This document shows positions 8,165 through 16,829 of a stretch of DNA of 64,000 nt, piece after piece. A program made the position numbers and the translations under genes. The notes under the pieces are model-generated. The model made no database searches and was not told the DNA's origin. It saw nothing but the letters and a program-made list of their open reading frames with translations. The stretch lies in NCBI GenBank assembly GCA_958295735.1, contig OY282369.1:790161-854160 (forward strand), given 5' to 3'. This DNA is from an uncultured Candidatus Cenarchaeum sp. GTDB lineage: Archaea; Thermoproteota; Nitrososphaeria; Nitrososphaerales; Nitrosopumilaceae. Each line of letters begins with the position of its first letter. Positions within the stretch are counted from its first letter, which is position 1.

Positions 8165-8545
8165 TCGGCGCCGCACGAGCCCGATGCGCGCACGCGGCGC
8201 GGCTCGATCCCCCCGTCGGCCGCCCCGCGACCGCGGGGGGTGGACCGCAGGCCGGAGGCGCGCTTACAGCCATCCGCGGCCTTTTCCGGCCCGGGGACGG
8301 CCCTTCCCGCCCGCTTCCCGCCCGCCTCCCGAGGGCGCGCGGCACGGCGCCCGGGTCCGGCCTCCCCGCGGCCGGCGCTGCCATGCGCGCGTGCGGACAT
8401 TGACACTCGCGAGAACCGATCCGCGGCCGGCGCTCTGCGTTCCCCACGCCTAGGATCGGGGCTACGAAGCTAACCGCGTGCGAGGACGGGAGTAGCACCG
8501 CCCAAGCGGGGCGCTCCGGCCGCTCGGGACCTGACGCAATCATAG
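8165..8545 (+). ncRNA. Probable signal recognition particle RNA (7S), ends approximate
   Basis: The segment 8470-8505 reads GCTAACCGCGTGCGAGG followed by ACGGGAGTAGCAC. It can fold as the archaeal SRP helix 8: GTGC pairs with GCAC, the AGG and AGCA internal loop is in place, and a short AC/GT stem is capped by a GGGA (GNRA) tetraloop. Upstream, GGCCGGAG at about 8250 pairs with CTCCGGCC at about 8510, giving the long helix 5. The hairpin CCCCGC-GACC-GCGGGG at about 8222-8237 could belong to the Alu domain. A TATA-like run lies at 8138-8146. No protein frame fits. Ends were not resolved, and 380 nt is long for the family, so the true 5' end may lie near 8200. Confidence 0.65.
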
Positions 8546-8583
8546 AGGCCGCCCGCGGCCCCTCAACCTTGCATGGTGCGTAG

Positions 8584-8674
8584 TGCCGGGGGTGGGTTTC
8601 GAACCCACGACCTCCAGATTATGAGTGTTGCCTGTGGAGAACTGGCACTCTAGACCAGGCTGAGCTACCCCGGC
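8584..8674 (-). tRNA. tRNA-Met (CAU, elongator type) with a 15-nt intron
   Basis: On the minus strand the acceptor is GCCGGGG/CCCCGGC with discriminator A, D-stem GCTC/GAGT and T-arm GTGGG TTCGAAA CCCAC. Removing 15 nt (plus-strand 8627-8641) joins CCAG to ACTCATAATCTGG. This restores a 5-bp anticodon stem CCAGA/TCTGG and loop CTCATAA with anticodon CAT (plus-strand 8621-8623). The intron therefore sits between positions 30 and 31, in the 5' strand of the anticodon stem, not at the usual 37/38 site. A TATA box (CATTTAATTTA, about 8696-8708) precedes it. Confidence 0.9.
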
Positions 8675-8717
8675 ACGGCGCGACGGAGCGGCCAGCTAAA
8701 TTAAATGATTCGTATAT

Positions 8718-9964
8718 CTAGTCCATCTCATAACTATCCTGGACGGCGCCCGGGCTCCGCTCCTCCCCCCTCCCTTCCTCCTTCCTCTCCCGAGTCCCAT
8801 ATCCCGTCCCTCCCGCCGCCATGCTGACCATCCTGTTGTAGAGCGACGCCTTGAGGTTGACCTCCCGTACTATGTTCCCCCACTTCAGGGAGCGCGCGCC
8901 GCTCCCGAACAGGCGCTTGAAGGCCGAAAACACGGTCTCGGCCGCCCGGCGCCGCCCGTCTGCCACGCGGCGACGTCCTCGACCGACTCCCTCCCGCAGA
9001 AAACACGGTCTCGGCCGCCCGGCGCCGCTCGTACCCGCTGGCGGCCTTCCACGCCTCCATGCTGGCCGCCTTTTCCCCGGCGGTCATGTCCGAGACGTAT
9101 CTCGTGCCGAAGCCCGGCCGCTCCCGCACCGCCCTGCCCCACTCGTAGCCCTCGCCCTTGCCGGCCGTGGTGGCCGTCTTGTTCGTCTTGATAAGCGGGA
9201 CGACGCCGAGCTCTCTGCACGGGCGACGTTTTTGCGAGACGCGTGCGCGCCGTCGGCGCAGGTGATCCTGCCGCCCCCGCCCTCCGCGGCGGACGCTACC
9301 GCCGCGGCCGAGACGGACGCCTCGGGCTCCCGCTCGCGGGCGGCGCGCACGGCCTCTGCCGCGATCGCCGCGGCCTCCTCCTTCGCTTCCTTCGCTTTCT
9401 CCGCTTCCTTGCCCGGCGCCGTCTCGCGGGCCTCGGCCCTGTCCAGGGCCGCGGCCGCCTCGGTGACGAGCGGCTCAAACATGGGCGAGTCGCCCGTCCG
9501 CTCGTCGGTAACCCTCAGCGCCAGGACATGGCGCGTGCGCACGTCCACCAGCATGTGTATCTTCACGAACCCGCGCCTGAGCTTCCACTTTTTCCTTATC
9601 CACCCCCGCGGTTGTGCCGCTGCAAGCCGGACGAGTCGACGGCCATCCGTACGGTGCGCATCTTGCTGGACGCCATGACCATTCCCTCGCATATGTCCAC
9701 CTTTATCCCGTTGATCCTCCTGCATGTATGGGCGTGCCTGGGCGCGTCGTCGTCCCCCAGCGCCTGCCGCGCCAGGCCTTCCAGGTTCTCGTACGATGCG
9801 CAGGTCATGCACCTTATGGCCGCCATGGCCATGAATATGGACTCGGCGTACCGGTACGGGGCCCCGACCTTCTTCTTGTTCATCTTTTTGAGCTCCTCGC
9901 CCGCGTTCGGATCCTTCTCCAGGACGAGCAGCCTGCCGCGCGCGACGTATTTGGACTCGGCCAT
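8718..9964 (-). pseudogene. IS5/IS4-type DDE transposase, broken by frameshifts
   Basis: Read 9964 down to 8718, the pieces form one transposase split over several frames. The N-terminal part contains YRYAESIFMAMAAIRCMT and TVRMAVDSSGL with the first catalytic Asp. It then shifts frame to RGWIRKKWKLRRGFVKIHML and DVRTRHVLALRVTDERTGDS, a region with DGAHASRKNVA (second Asp), then another frame with GYEWGRAVRERPG and AAETVFSAFKRLFG (the Glu). A 29-bp direct repeat beginning AAAACACGGTCTCGGCCGCC at 8927 and 9000 marks an internal 73-bp duplication across the Glu region. I could not define terminal repeats. It cannot make an active enzyme as it stands. Confidence 0.8.
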
Positions 9965-10060
9965 GCCTTGTTGTGGCCGGATGGGTTCTTAACCTTCAGA
10001 GTCGGGAAAGGCCTCCCGGCCGCGATCGCTGTCCCGGTCCGGGCGGTTTTAGGCGCGATT

Positions 10061-10504
10061 ATGAGATACGCTATGATCCGCGAGACTCTGAAGCACAAGG
10101 AGCCGGGCGGCAAGTTCAAGCGCTTTGCGCGCACGCTCAAAATTATACTGCCGGACTCCCGCAAGGCGGCCAAGCTCGTGGGGAAGGAGCGCAAGAGGCT
10201 CGCGGCGGACGGGCTTCCCGCAGGGGCGGACCGGCTGATCTCCCGCGAGTACGAGGAAACCCGACCGCGGGAGGTTCGCCGGGAGGCTGCGCTACAAAAG
10301 GGACCACTTGCTCGCGTTCGCGGTGGCCAGAATCCTATACCACAACAACACCGAAGTGCGGACCGTGCAGCCCGGCGTGCTCGCGCGGAAGATCAGCGGC
10401 GGGAGCCGCTCGTGGAAGAGCGCCGAATTCCTAGCGATCTTGATGAACGCAAGGAGACGCGCAGGCTACGCGGGGTGGACTTCTGCGGGTTCGGCATCGA
10501 GTAA
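10061..10504 (+). pseudogene. Unidentified gene, apparently frameshifted; second decayed copy at 54 kb
   Basis: The frame starting at the ATG at 10061 reads MIRETLKHKEPGGKFKRFAR and KIILPDSRKAAKLVGKERKR, plausible protein, then turns into Arg-rich nonsense near 10265. A second frame then carries KRDHLLAFAVARILYHNN and LARKISGGSRSWKSAEFLAI. Near 10450 the first frame returns with GVDFCGFGIE and a stop. Two frameshifts in one gene of about 147 codons explain this. The same order of motifs, equally broken and more GC-rich, occurs at 54180-54735. The family is unknown to me. Small basic proteins of this type could belong to a mobile element, but no catalytic motif is visible. Confidence 0.5.
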
Positions 10505-10542
10505 CTGCGCGGAGGACAAAGGCGCTTCTAGTGTCCAAAGCC

Positions 10543-10764
10543 GCAGATGCGGGAAAACGGCTTCAAAATCGTGAGATCGTACCCAAATTTCCAATTGCAC
10601 AATTTATTTTTAACATAGGTTTAAATAATAGGCCAAAAATCGTCTCAGCATGGAGGAATACTGGAAAATCATACTGATCTTAGCGATTGTTTGCGCCTAA
10701 AGATAACAGCTCACGGTTTTGAGGCGGTTTTTTTCGCGTCCGCAGGATCGGGGAATGGCCACGC
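10543..10764. repeat. Inverted repeat around an AT-rich core with a possible 16-codon peptide
   Basis: GCAGATGCGGGAAAACGG followed by CTTCAAAATCGTGAG (10543-10576) recurs inverted at 10703-10764, where it reads AACAGCTCACGGTTTTGAGG then CGGTTTTTTTCGCGTCC. Between the arms is an AT-rich segment with a good TATA run (GTTTAAATAATAGG, about 10619). The short frame at 10650-10700 encodes a hydrophobic 16-residue peptide (MEEYWKIILILAIVCA). The same arm follows the decayed gene copy at 54.7 kb. Expression of the peptide is speculative. Confidence 0.5.
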
Positions 10765-10839
10765 TCTCCCCCCCCCCCTCCCCGCCAAGCGCCGGCCCGG
10801 CCGCTACGCGGCGGGCCGTCTCCGGACCCCTTACCAATA

Positions 10840-12249
10840 GAGTTCATGTGTTTGGCTCGTTGCGGCGACTGCCCGCCCCACGCGGCCCGAATGTCGCGCC
10901 CTTGGAGAATAACAGCGCAATCTGCCGGCCCGGAACGCGCTGGCTCGCAGCATCGCAGGATGCCCCGGAATCTGTGCGGTGTGGCGGTTTCGCGCGGCGG
11001 GAATCCCGCGTCAGCGGCGCGGGGGCCGCTTCAGCCGCTCCTCGCGCCGCCTGGCCATCATGGATCCGTACCGTCCGGTGCCGGCGGCTGTTTCCTTGAA
11101 CAGCAGGACGAAGTTGCGCAGGCCCGCCACTATGTTGAATATCCTGAAGTGCTCCGGGGTCCCCCTGAACGGCCTGCGGAGTATCTGGTTGTGCTTCATG
11201 TCCGCGCAGGTGTTCTCGATCCTGTACCTAGTCTTGCTGATCTCCCCGTTCCACTCCTTTTGCGCCGCGGTCAGCTCCTTCGCGGTCCTTTTCGCGGGGT
11301 TCACGGGGGTGATTCCGGGAAGGCGCTTCTCGGATCCCCGGAACCCCGAGTCCCCGATCAGCCTTATCCTCTCCTTCTCGGGCGTGCCCGGATCCGCCAT
11401 GCTCGGGAACGTCTCGGCCAGCCCCTCCAGCATCACGGTGTCGTTCCTGCTGCCGGGAAGCGTCTCGCTCACGTGCGCGGTCACCGTCCTCCGGTTGGTG
11501 ACCGTCAGCGTGTTCGTGCAGTGCGTCTTGTTCTTGCGGGTATAGTATTCCCTCTGCTCCGCCTCGTCGGAAGGCCGGACGTGGGGCACCCGGGTGCCGT
11601 CGACCGTCAAGTCGCCGCCCTTCTTGCCGGGCATGAACTTCTTGCGCTCCTCGTCGGTCTCGCAGGCCGCTATCTCCTTGTAGATGTTCTTGGGCGTGGG
11701 CAGCACCTCCTCCATCACCCGCTTGTTCATCTTCAGGTACCTAGAGACGGAGCCCTGGTCCACCGCGAACAGGCCGGCCAGCTGCTCCTGCGACGGGTCG
11801 GCCTTGATGCGCATCAGGAAGAGGTACACGGCGCGCTCGTACTCCAGCTTGCGCCCGTTGCCCCGGGCCGACGCGGTGCTCGCGCAGTTCCTGAACAGCG
11901 GGGTCTTGTTCATGCGCTCGATCGCCTCTGTATAGTAGGCCACCACGAGCTTGATCTCCTCCGGCGCCAGCCCGGTCCAGCACTTCGACTGCACGGGGTC
12001 GTTCATGATGCGGTGCAGCCACTCGGCCGAGTGCATGAGCGCGGGATCGCCGCGCTGGAGCCTCCTTTCGGCGGCGGGCGACTTCCAGAGCGCCCTCTCG
12101 GCCTCCCGCTCCGCCTCCAGCCGCTTTACCTCGTTCTCGGCCATGGCGAGCCGCCGCTTGAGCGAGTTTGGCATGCCATACTGTCGCGCCATGGCTCCTT
12201 AACCCGTGGTGTGAACTTGTTTTGGCATTTGGTCAATAAGTGTGAACCC
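10840..12249 (-). mobile_element. Insertion sequence copy A (IS5-superfamily, DDE_4 type), intact transposase
   Basis: 1410 bp bounded by imperfect terminal inverted repeats. The outer end is GAGTTCATGTGTTTGGCTCG, and the inner end read inward from 12249 is GGGTTCACACTTATTGACC. Both ends abut a TA dinucleotide (10838-10839 and 12250-12251), consistent with TA target duplication. Copy B at 12943-14360 has the same ends in the opposite orientation. Confidence 0.85.
11011..12192 (-). CDS. Transposase of IS copy A
   Basis: 393 residues, one uninterrupted frame. The N-terminal third is helical (MPNSLKRRLAMAENEVKRLE). A helix-turn-helix of the HTH_4 type follows, with LAGLFAVDQGSVSRYLKMN near residue 145. 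The DDE_4 catalytic domain has DLTVDGTRVPHVRPS (first Asp), IRLIGDSGFRG (second Asp) and KTRYRIENTCADMKH (Glu). It cuts and joins the ends of its own element. It differs from copy B by scattered substitutions and lacks copy B's two stop codons, so this copy may be able to mobilise both. Confidence 0.92.
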   Translation of the reverse strand: MARQYGMPNSLKRRLAMAENEVKRLEAEREAERALWKSPAAERRLQRGDPALMHSAEWLHRIMNDPVQSKCWTGLAPEEIKLVVAYYTEAIERMNKTPLFRNCASTASARGNGRKLEYERAVYLFLMRIKADPSQEQLAGLFAVDQGSVSRYLKMNKRVMEEVLPTPKNIYKEIAACETDEERKKFMPGKKGGDLTVDGTRVPHVRPSDEAEQREYYTRKNKTHCTNTLTVTNRRTVTAHVSETLPGSRNDTVMLEGLAETFPSMADPGTPEKERIRLIGDSGFRGSEKRLPGITPVNPAKRTAKELTAAQKEWNGEISKTRYRIENTCADMKHNQILRRPFRGTPEHFRIFNIVAGLRNFVLLFKETAAGTGRYGSMMARRREERLKRPPRR

Positions 12250-12251
12250 TA

Positions 12252-12493
12252 ATGTGAAAATCATTTAAAAATTATTGAATTGCGCTGCCTTTCTGATGCG
12301 AAAACCATATCATTTAGTGTTGATAAAAACCAACCAGCCAGACAGCCACTAACATCTTGGGCATTCAGATCCGCAAGGATTTTTCTTTGTCCACACCGAT
12401 TTTGGATTTAGGCGTGAATGATCGCTAGGATCAGTATGATTTTCCAGAACCCCCCCATGCTATGATGCTTTTAGTTGGATATTTAAGCTGTGC
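12252..12493. other. AT-rich patch between IS copy A and the 28-bp repeat array
   Basis: About 240 bases with clearly more A/T than the surroundings and no convincing gene. A TATA-like run (GGATATTTAAGC, about 12477-12488) points into the repeat array and sits only about 10 bases before the first unit. The composition marks the patch as acquired DNA. I see no inverted repeats other than the ends of the neighbouring IS. Confidence 0.6.
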
Positions 12494-12940
12494 GGCGGAA
12501 ACGAATTGCGAAATCGCTATCGGCGGAAACGAATTGCGAAATCGCTATCGGCGGAAACGAATTGCGAAATCGCTATCGGCGGAAACGAATTGCGAAATCG
12601 CTATCGGCGGAAACGAATTGCGAAATCGCTATCGGCGGAAACGAATTGCGAAATCGCTATCGGCGGAAACGAATTGCGAAATCGCTATCGGCGGAAACGA
12701 ATTGCGAAATCGCTATCGGCGGAAACGAATTGCGAAATCGCTATCGGCGGAAACGAATTGCGAAATCGCTATCGGCGGAAACGAATTGCGAAATCGCTAT
12801 CGGCGGAAACGAATTGCGAAATCGCTATCGGCGGAAACGAATTGCGAAATCGCTATCGGCGGAAACGAATTGCGAAATCGCTATCGGCGGAAACGAATTG
12901 CGAAATCGCTATCGGCGGAAACGAATTGCGAAATCGCTAT
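12494..12940. repeat. 28-bp perfect tandem repeat, 16 copies
   Basis: The unit begins GGCGGAAACGAATTGCG and ends AAATCGCTATC, 28 bp. Sixteen head-to-tail copies show no variation that I can see, and the last one lacks its final base where IS copy B begins. Each unit contains the small palindromic element GCGA-AA-TCGC. Because 28 is not a multiple of three and the unit has no stop codon in one strand, all three plus frames are open and encode a 28-residue periodic peptide. There are no spacers, so this is not a CRISPR. Perfect identity implies recent expansion. Confidence 0.97.
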
Positions 12941-12942
12941 TA

Positions 12943-14360
12943 GGGTTCACGCTTATTGACCAAATGCCAAAACAAGCTCACACCACGGGTTAAGGAGCCA
13001 TGGCGCGACAGGATGGCATGCCAAACTCGCTCAAGCGGCGGCTCGCCATGTCCGGGAACGAGGTAAAGCGTCTGAAGACGGAACTGGGGGCCGAGAGGGC
13101 GCTATGGAAGTCGACCGCCGCCGAAAAGAGGCTCCAGCGCGGCGATCCCGCGCTCATGCACTCGGCCGAGTGGCTGCACCGCATCATGACGGACCCCGTG
13201 CAGTCGAAGTGCTGGACCGGGCTGGCGCCGGAGGAGATCAAGCTCTTGCTGGCCAACTACGTCAAGGCGATCGAGCGCATGCGCACGACCCCGCTGTTCA
13301 GGAACTGCGCGAGCACCGCGTCAGCCCGGGGCAACAGGTGCAAGCTGGAGCACGAGCACGCCGTGTACCTCTCCCTGATACGCATCAAGGCCGACCCGAC
13401 GCAGGATCATCTAGCAGGCTTGTTCGGGGTGGACCAGAGCTCCGTCTGCATGCACCTAAAGCTGAACGAGCGGGCTATGGAGGAGGTGCTGCCCACGCCC
13501 AAGAACATCTCCAAGTAGACAGCGGGTTGCAAGACCGACGGGGAGCGCAAGTAGTTCATGCCCGGCAAGAAGGGCGGCGATCTGACGGTCGACGGAGCCC
13601 GGGTGCCCCACGTCCGGCCTTCCGACGAGGAGGAGCAGAGGGACTACTATACCCGCAAGAACAAGACGCACTGCACGAACACGCTGACGGTCACCAAGCG
13701 GAGGACGGTGACCGCGCACGTGAGCGAGACGCTTCCCGGCAGCAGGAACGACACCGTGATGCTGGAGGGGCTGGCCGAGACGTTCCCGAGCATGGCGGAT
13801 CCGGGCACGCCCGAGAAGGAGAGGATAAGGCTGATCGGGGACTCGGGGTTCCGGGGATCCGAGAAGCGCCTTCCCGGAATCACCCCCGTGAACCCCGCGA
13901 AAAGGACCGCTAACAAGGACCTGACCGCGGCGCAAAAGGAGTGGAACGGGGAGATCAGCAAGACTAGGTACAGGATCGAGAACACCTGCGCGGACATGAA
14001 GCACAACCAGATACTCCGCAGGCCGTTCAGGGGGACCCCGGAGCACTTCAGGATATTCAACATAGTGGCGGGCCTGCGCAACTTCGTCCTGCTGTTCAAG
14101 GAAACAGCCGCCGGCACCGGACGGTACGGATCCATGATGGCCAGGCGGCGCGAGGAGCGGCTGAAGCGGCCCCCGCGCCGCTGACGCGGCGCGAGATTCC
14201 CGCCGCGCGAAACCGCCACACCGCACAGATTCCGGGGCATCCTGCGATGCTGCGAGCCAGCGCGTTCCGGGCCGGCAGATTGCGCTGTTATTCTCCAAGG
14301 GCGCGACATTCGGGCCGCGTGGGGCGGGCAGTCGCCGCAACGAGCCAAGCGCATTAACTC
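12943..14360 (+). mobile_element. Insertion sequence copy B, inverted relative to copy A
   Basis: 1418 bp with the same ends as copy A: GGGTTCACGCTTATTGACC at the inner side and GAGTTAATGCGCTTGGCTCG (minus strand) at the outer side, again flanked by TA (12941-12942 and 14361-14362). It begins directly at the end of the 28-bp repeat array. The two copies face outward from the array, like the arms of a composite transposon. Confidence 0.85.
13000..14184 (+). pseudogene. Transposase of IS copy B with two in-frame TAG codons
   Basis: The frame matches the copy A transposase from the start (MARQDGMPNSLKRRLAM) to the end, but carries TAG at 13516-13518 (Glu GAG in copy A) and at 13552-13554 (Lys in copy A). 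After the second stop the frame continues with MPGKKGGDLTVDGARVPHV and keeps the catalytic residues (DSGFRG, YRIENTC). There is also one extra codon (KRTANKDLTA against KRTAKELTA). Substitutions elsewhere are moderate. Without readthrough it makes no full protein. Confidence 0.88.
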
Positions 14361-14961
14361 TAGTGATCTTTTGGCACGCGCTTGCCTCTGCCGTTCGCAG
14401 CCGTGACGTAGGGCCGCCTTTGGCTATCCGCGCGCCGCGTAGTCCGGGCCGGATGGCAGGATCTATCGGCACGCGCTTGCCTCTGCCGCTCACCGATCCA
14501 ACACCCAATACGTACCGTTGCCGCCCTAGCGCATCCAACAAGGCCTGCTGCGAGCGGCCAGCCGGCCGCCGCTGAAACCCGGTGAGGCGATTGGATGTCT
14601 TTGGCTTCCATTCCCGCCGCGAGCGGCCAGCCGGCCGCCGCCGAAGCAGGCAACCGCCCCACCGAGTCCAAACCCGCGGCTGCGGTGAAAACTGCCCCGA
14701 AAGTGTTAGATCGCGCCCGAAAACCAGTTCTTGGCCGCGTTGCCGTCCGGCGCGGGGCTCGGCCCCGCTACCGCGCACAAACAAAACGCGTTTTTCGGTT
14801 TTGTTTGCCGATTTCCGCAAATCTTAAAAGCATCTGTTTTAAGCTTGCCCCATATTTCGCACCCCCATTGAATACTGCTAGCCTACCTGGCCGCGCCCGC
14901 CGGCATCCGGGCGCGCGCTTCAACCGCTAAGTTTCCCGCCCGCCCCCGGCCGCGGCCCCGC
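14361..14961. other. Gene-less stretch with small repeats
   Basis: No gene found. GGCACGCGCTTGCCTCTGCC occurs at 14373 and 14468, and GCGAGCGGCCAGCCGGCCGC at 14550 and 14619. A 7-bp perfect inverted repeat CTTAAAA-GCATCTG-TTTTAAG lies at 14823-14843 in a locally AT-rich part, possibly a terminator for transcription from either side. The rest shows no pattern I can name. Confidence 0.5.
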
Positions 14962-16635
14962 TCAGTACAGTTTCGAGACGGTCCGCCAGGAGCGCGTTTC
15001 GTCCTTGGCCCAGAGGAACTTCCTCTGCAGGGCGGCCGTGTACAGCTTTTCCCACGGGCCCTCCACCTCCGCCATCCACGCCTTGAACAGGCGGGGATCT
15101 ATGTAGTTCCGCAGCGAGGTGCCCATGTTGTAGTCCCGCGTCCTCTCCGCCAGGTCCAGCTGGAGCGACATCTTTTCTATCCGCTCGGCCTTGCGCGTGG
15201 CCTGCTTGTCCGTCTTGCTCTCCTTGGCCCTGGCCGCGGCCAGCGCCTCCCTCTTGCGCTCCAGCGAGCGCTCGAAGGTGCGGGGGATGGTCCTCTTGTG
15301 GTTGCACTTCACGGCGGCCCGGAGGTTGGCCATCCTGGCGTGGTACACCTTGGCCGCCTCCGACCCGCCCTTCGCGTCGGCGTGCTCCCGCAGGTACGCG
15401 GCCACCACCCTGGAGGCCAGGTACGTCCTGAACACCTTCGCGGAGAGCCCGTCGACTATCCCGGAATAGTACGCGTTGACCGTCCGGGAGGTCATCCTGC
15501 CGAATATCTCCGCCCGGGGGTCGTCCCGCGCGTCCGCGAGCTCCTTCAGGTTGGCGATGAACTGGACGTCGTGGCCCTCCGGCTTCACGGTCTCCTGCCA
15601 CCTGACGCTGTCCTTGCCCAGAAAGTCGAACTCTATGCCGCCGTCCCCGAACTTCACGTGCTCCTTGCGGAGGGTGGTGGCGCCCACGGTGTCCGCCTCG
15701 TCCGGGTCCTTCTCGTCGCCGACCCTCATGGCGGTGCGGTATATGAGGTAGCACGCGGTGGCCGTCCGCCTCTTGCTCCGGTTGGAGGCCCGCATGTCCC
15801 TGACCATCTGCGCCTCGACCAGCCTTATCGACTTGGAGAGGGCCGTGGCCTTGTCGTACTTTGCCCTGTCCATCTCCTGCTTCACGCCGGCCGTGTCCGC
15901 GAGCCAGACGTATTTCGGCCTTTTGGTGAGCCCGTCCGTCCACTTCGCCAGCCACGTCGAGGTGCGGTCGCGGACGATGCGGCCCCACTCGCCGGGGGGC
16001 GGGGCCGCCTCCCCGCCCAGGTTCAGGGTGACGTCGCGGGGGGAGATCCGCGCCTTCCACCGGCCCCTCAGCGGATGCTCGCCCCTCCCTATGAATATGC
16101 CCGGCGGCTCCACCATGTAGTTGCCCACGTCCACCTCCGCGCCGTCCAGCACGGCGATGCCGTACCGCGCCTTGAGCCCCTCCCTTTTCGCCTTCCTTTC
16201 GGCGGCCAGCGCCTTCCTCTCCTCCTTGGTGAGGGCCTCCTTCGCGGCCTTTTCGGCGTCGACGGTCCGGTACGCCTCCGCGAAGTCGATCTCCCCGTAC
16301 CGCGCGCCGCGCAGCCGGGGGGGCAGCGCGGCGATAAAGTCGGACGCGAAGTTCGACCGGAACACCGCGTCCCGCGCGTACGGGGTGTCCTTCTTCTTGG
16401 CCCACTGGTACGCCATCTCCTCCTGGAGCGGATCCAGGGGGACGCGCTCCCCGCGCACGGTGATGGCGAGCCCCTTCGGCTCGTACTCCGGCGGGAACAG
16501 CACGCCGCCGTGCTGCAGGGTGGCCCAGACGTCCCTCCTGCCGCGCGCGGCCTTTTTCCCGCCGCGCGCGGCCTTTTTCCCGCCGCGCGCGGCCTTTTTC
16601 CCGCCGCGGCCGCGGCTAGCGCCCCCGGCCGCCAT
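14962..16635 (-). CDS. DNA topoisomerase IB (eukaryotic type)
   Basis: 557 residues, related to eukaryotic topoisomerase I and characteristic of Thaumarchaeota. It relaxes supercoils by a transient 3'-phosphotyrosyl nick. The core begins VWATLQHGGVLFPPEYEPKG (residues 36-55). It continues through NYMVEPPGIFIGRGEHPLRG, the catalytic Arg/Lys region TACYLIYRTAMRVGDEKDPD, VFRTYLASR, CNHKRTIPRTFERS, a Lys/Glu-rich coiled linker, and the active-site Tyr in GTSLRNYIDPRLFKAW. The N-terminus contains three copies of GGKKAAR encoded by a 21-bp tandem repeat, probably a recent expansion of a basic tail. A TATA run (ACCGTTATACCG) lies about 40 bases upstream of the ATG. Confidence 0.96.
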   Translation of the reverse strand: MAAGGASRGRGGKKAARGGKKAARGGKKAARGRRDVWATLQHGGVLFPPEYEPKGLAITVRGERVPLDPLQEEMAYQWAKKKDTPYARDAVFRSNFASDFIAALPPRLRGARYGEIDFAEAYRTVDAEKAAKEALTKEERKALAAERKAKREGLKARYGIAVLDGAEVDVGNYMVEPPGIFIGRGEHPLRGRWKARISPRDVTLNLGGEAAPPPGEWGRIVRDRTSTWLAKWTDGLTKRPKYVWLADTAGVKQEMDRAKYDKATALSKSIRLVEAQMVRDMRASNRSKRRTATACYLIYRTAMRVGDEKDPDEADTVGATTLRKEHVKFGDGGIEFDFLGKDSVRWQETVKPEGHDVQFIANLKELADARDDPRAEIFGRMTSRTVNAYYSGIVDGLSAKVFRTYLASRVVAAYLREHADAKGGSEAAKVYHARMANLRAAVKCNHKRTIPRTFERSLERKREALAAARAKESKTDKQATRKAERIEKMSLQLDLAERTRDYNMGTSLRNYIDPRLFKAWMAEVEGPWEKLYTAALQRKFLWAKDETRSWRTVSKLY

Positions 16636-16697
16636 CCCGCACCATCACGGACGGGGCGGGCAGCGCGGGACGGTATAACGGTTTGCCGCCCGCGGCC

Positions 16698-16790
16698 GTA
16701 CGAGGCCGCGTACCCGCCGGTCGCCGGCGCGAAAACGCCTCCGCTGATCGGGTTCACGCCCGCGGGGCGCCGGTTGCCGGCCCCATGCCC
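16698..16790 (+). repeat. Decayed relic of MITE-B
   Basis: The block order of MITE-B is recognisable (GTACGAGGCCGCGTACCCGC, then GGCGCGAAAACGCCTCCGC, then TGATCGGGTTCACGCCCG). Compared with the young copies, most changes are A/T to G/C. The right end is no longer clear. Confidence 0.55.
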
Positions 16791-16829
16791 GCGGCCCGCC
16801 GGCCGCGGATCCCCGGGCGCGGCGCCGCC

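Noticed and set aside
8165-8545. RNase P RNA
   Set aside because: I could not find its conserved blocks on either strand, whereas the SRP helix 8 pattern is present.
12494-12940. CRISPR array
   Set aside because: The 28-bp units are directly adjacent without spacers, and no Cas gene is nearby.
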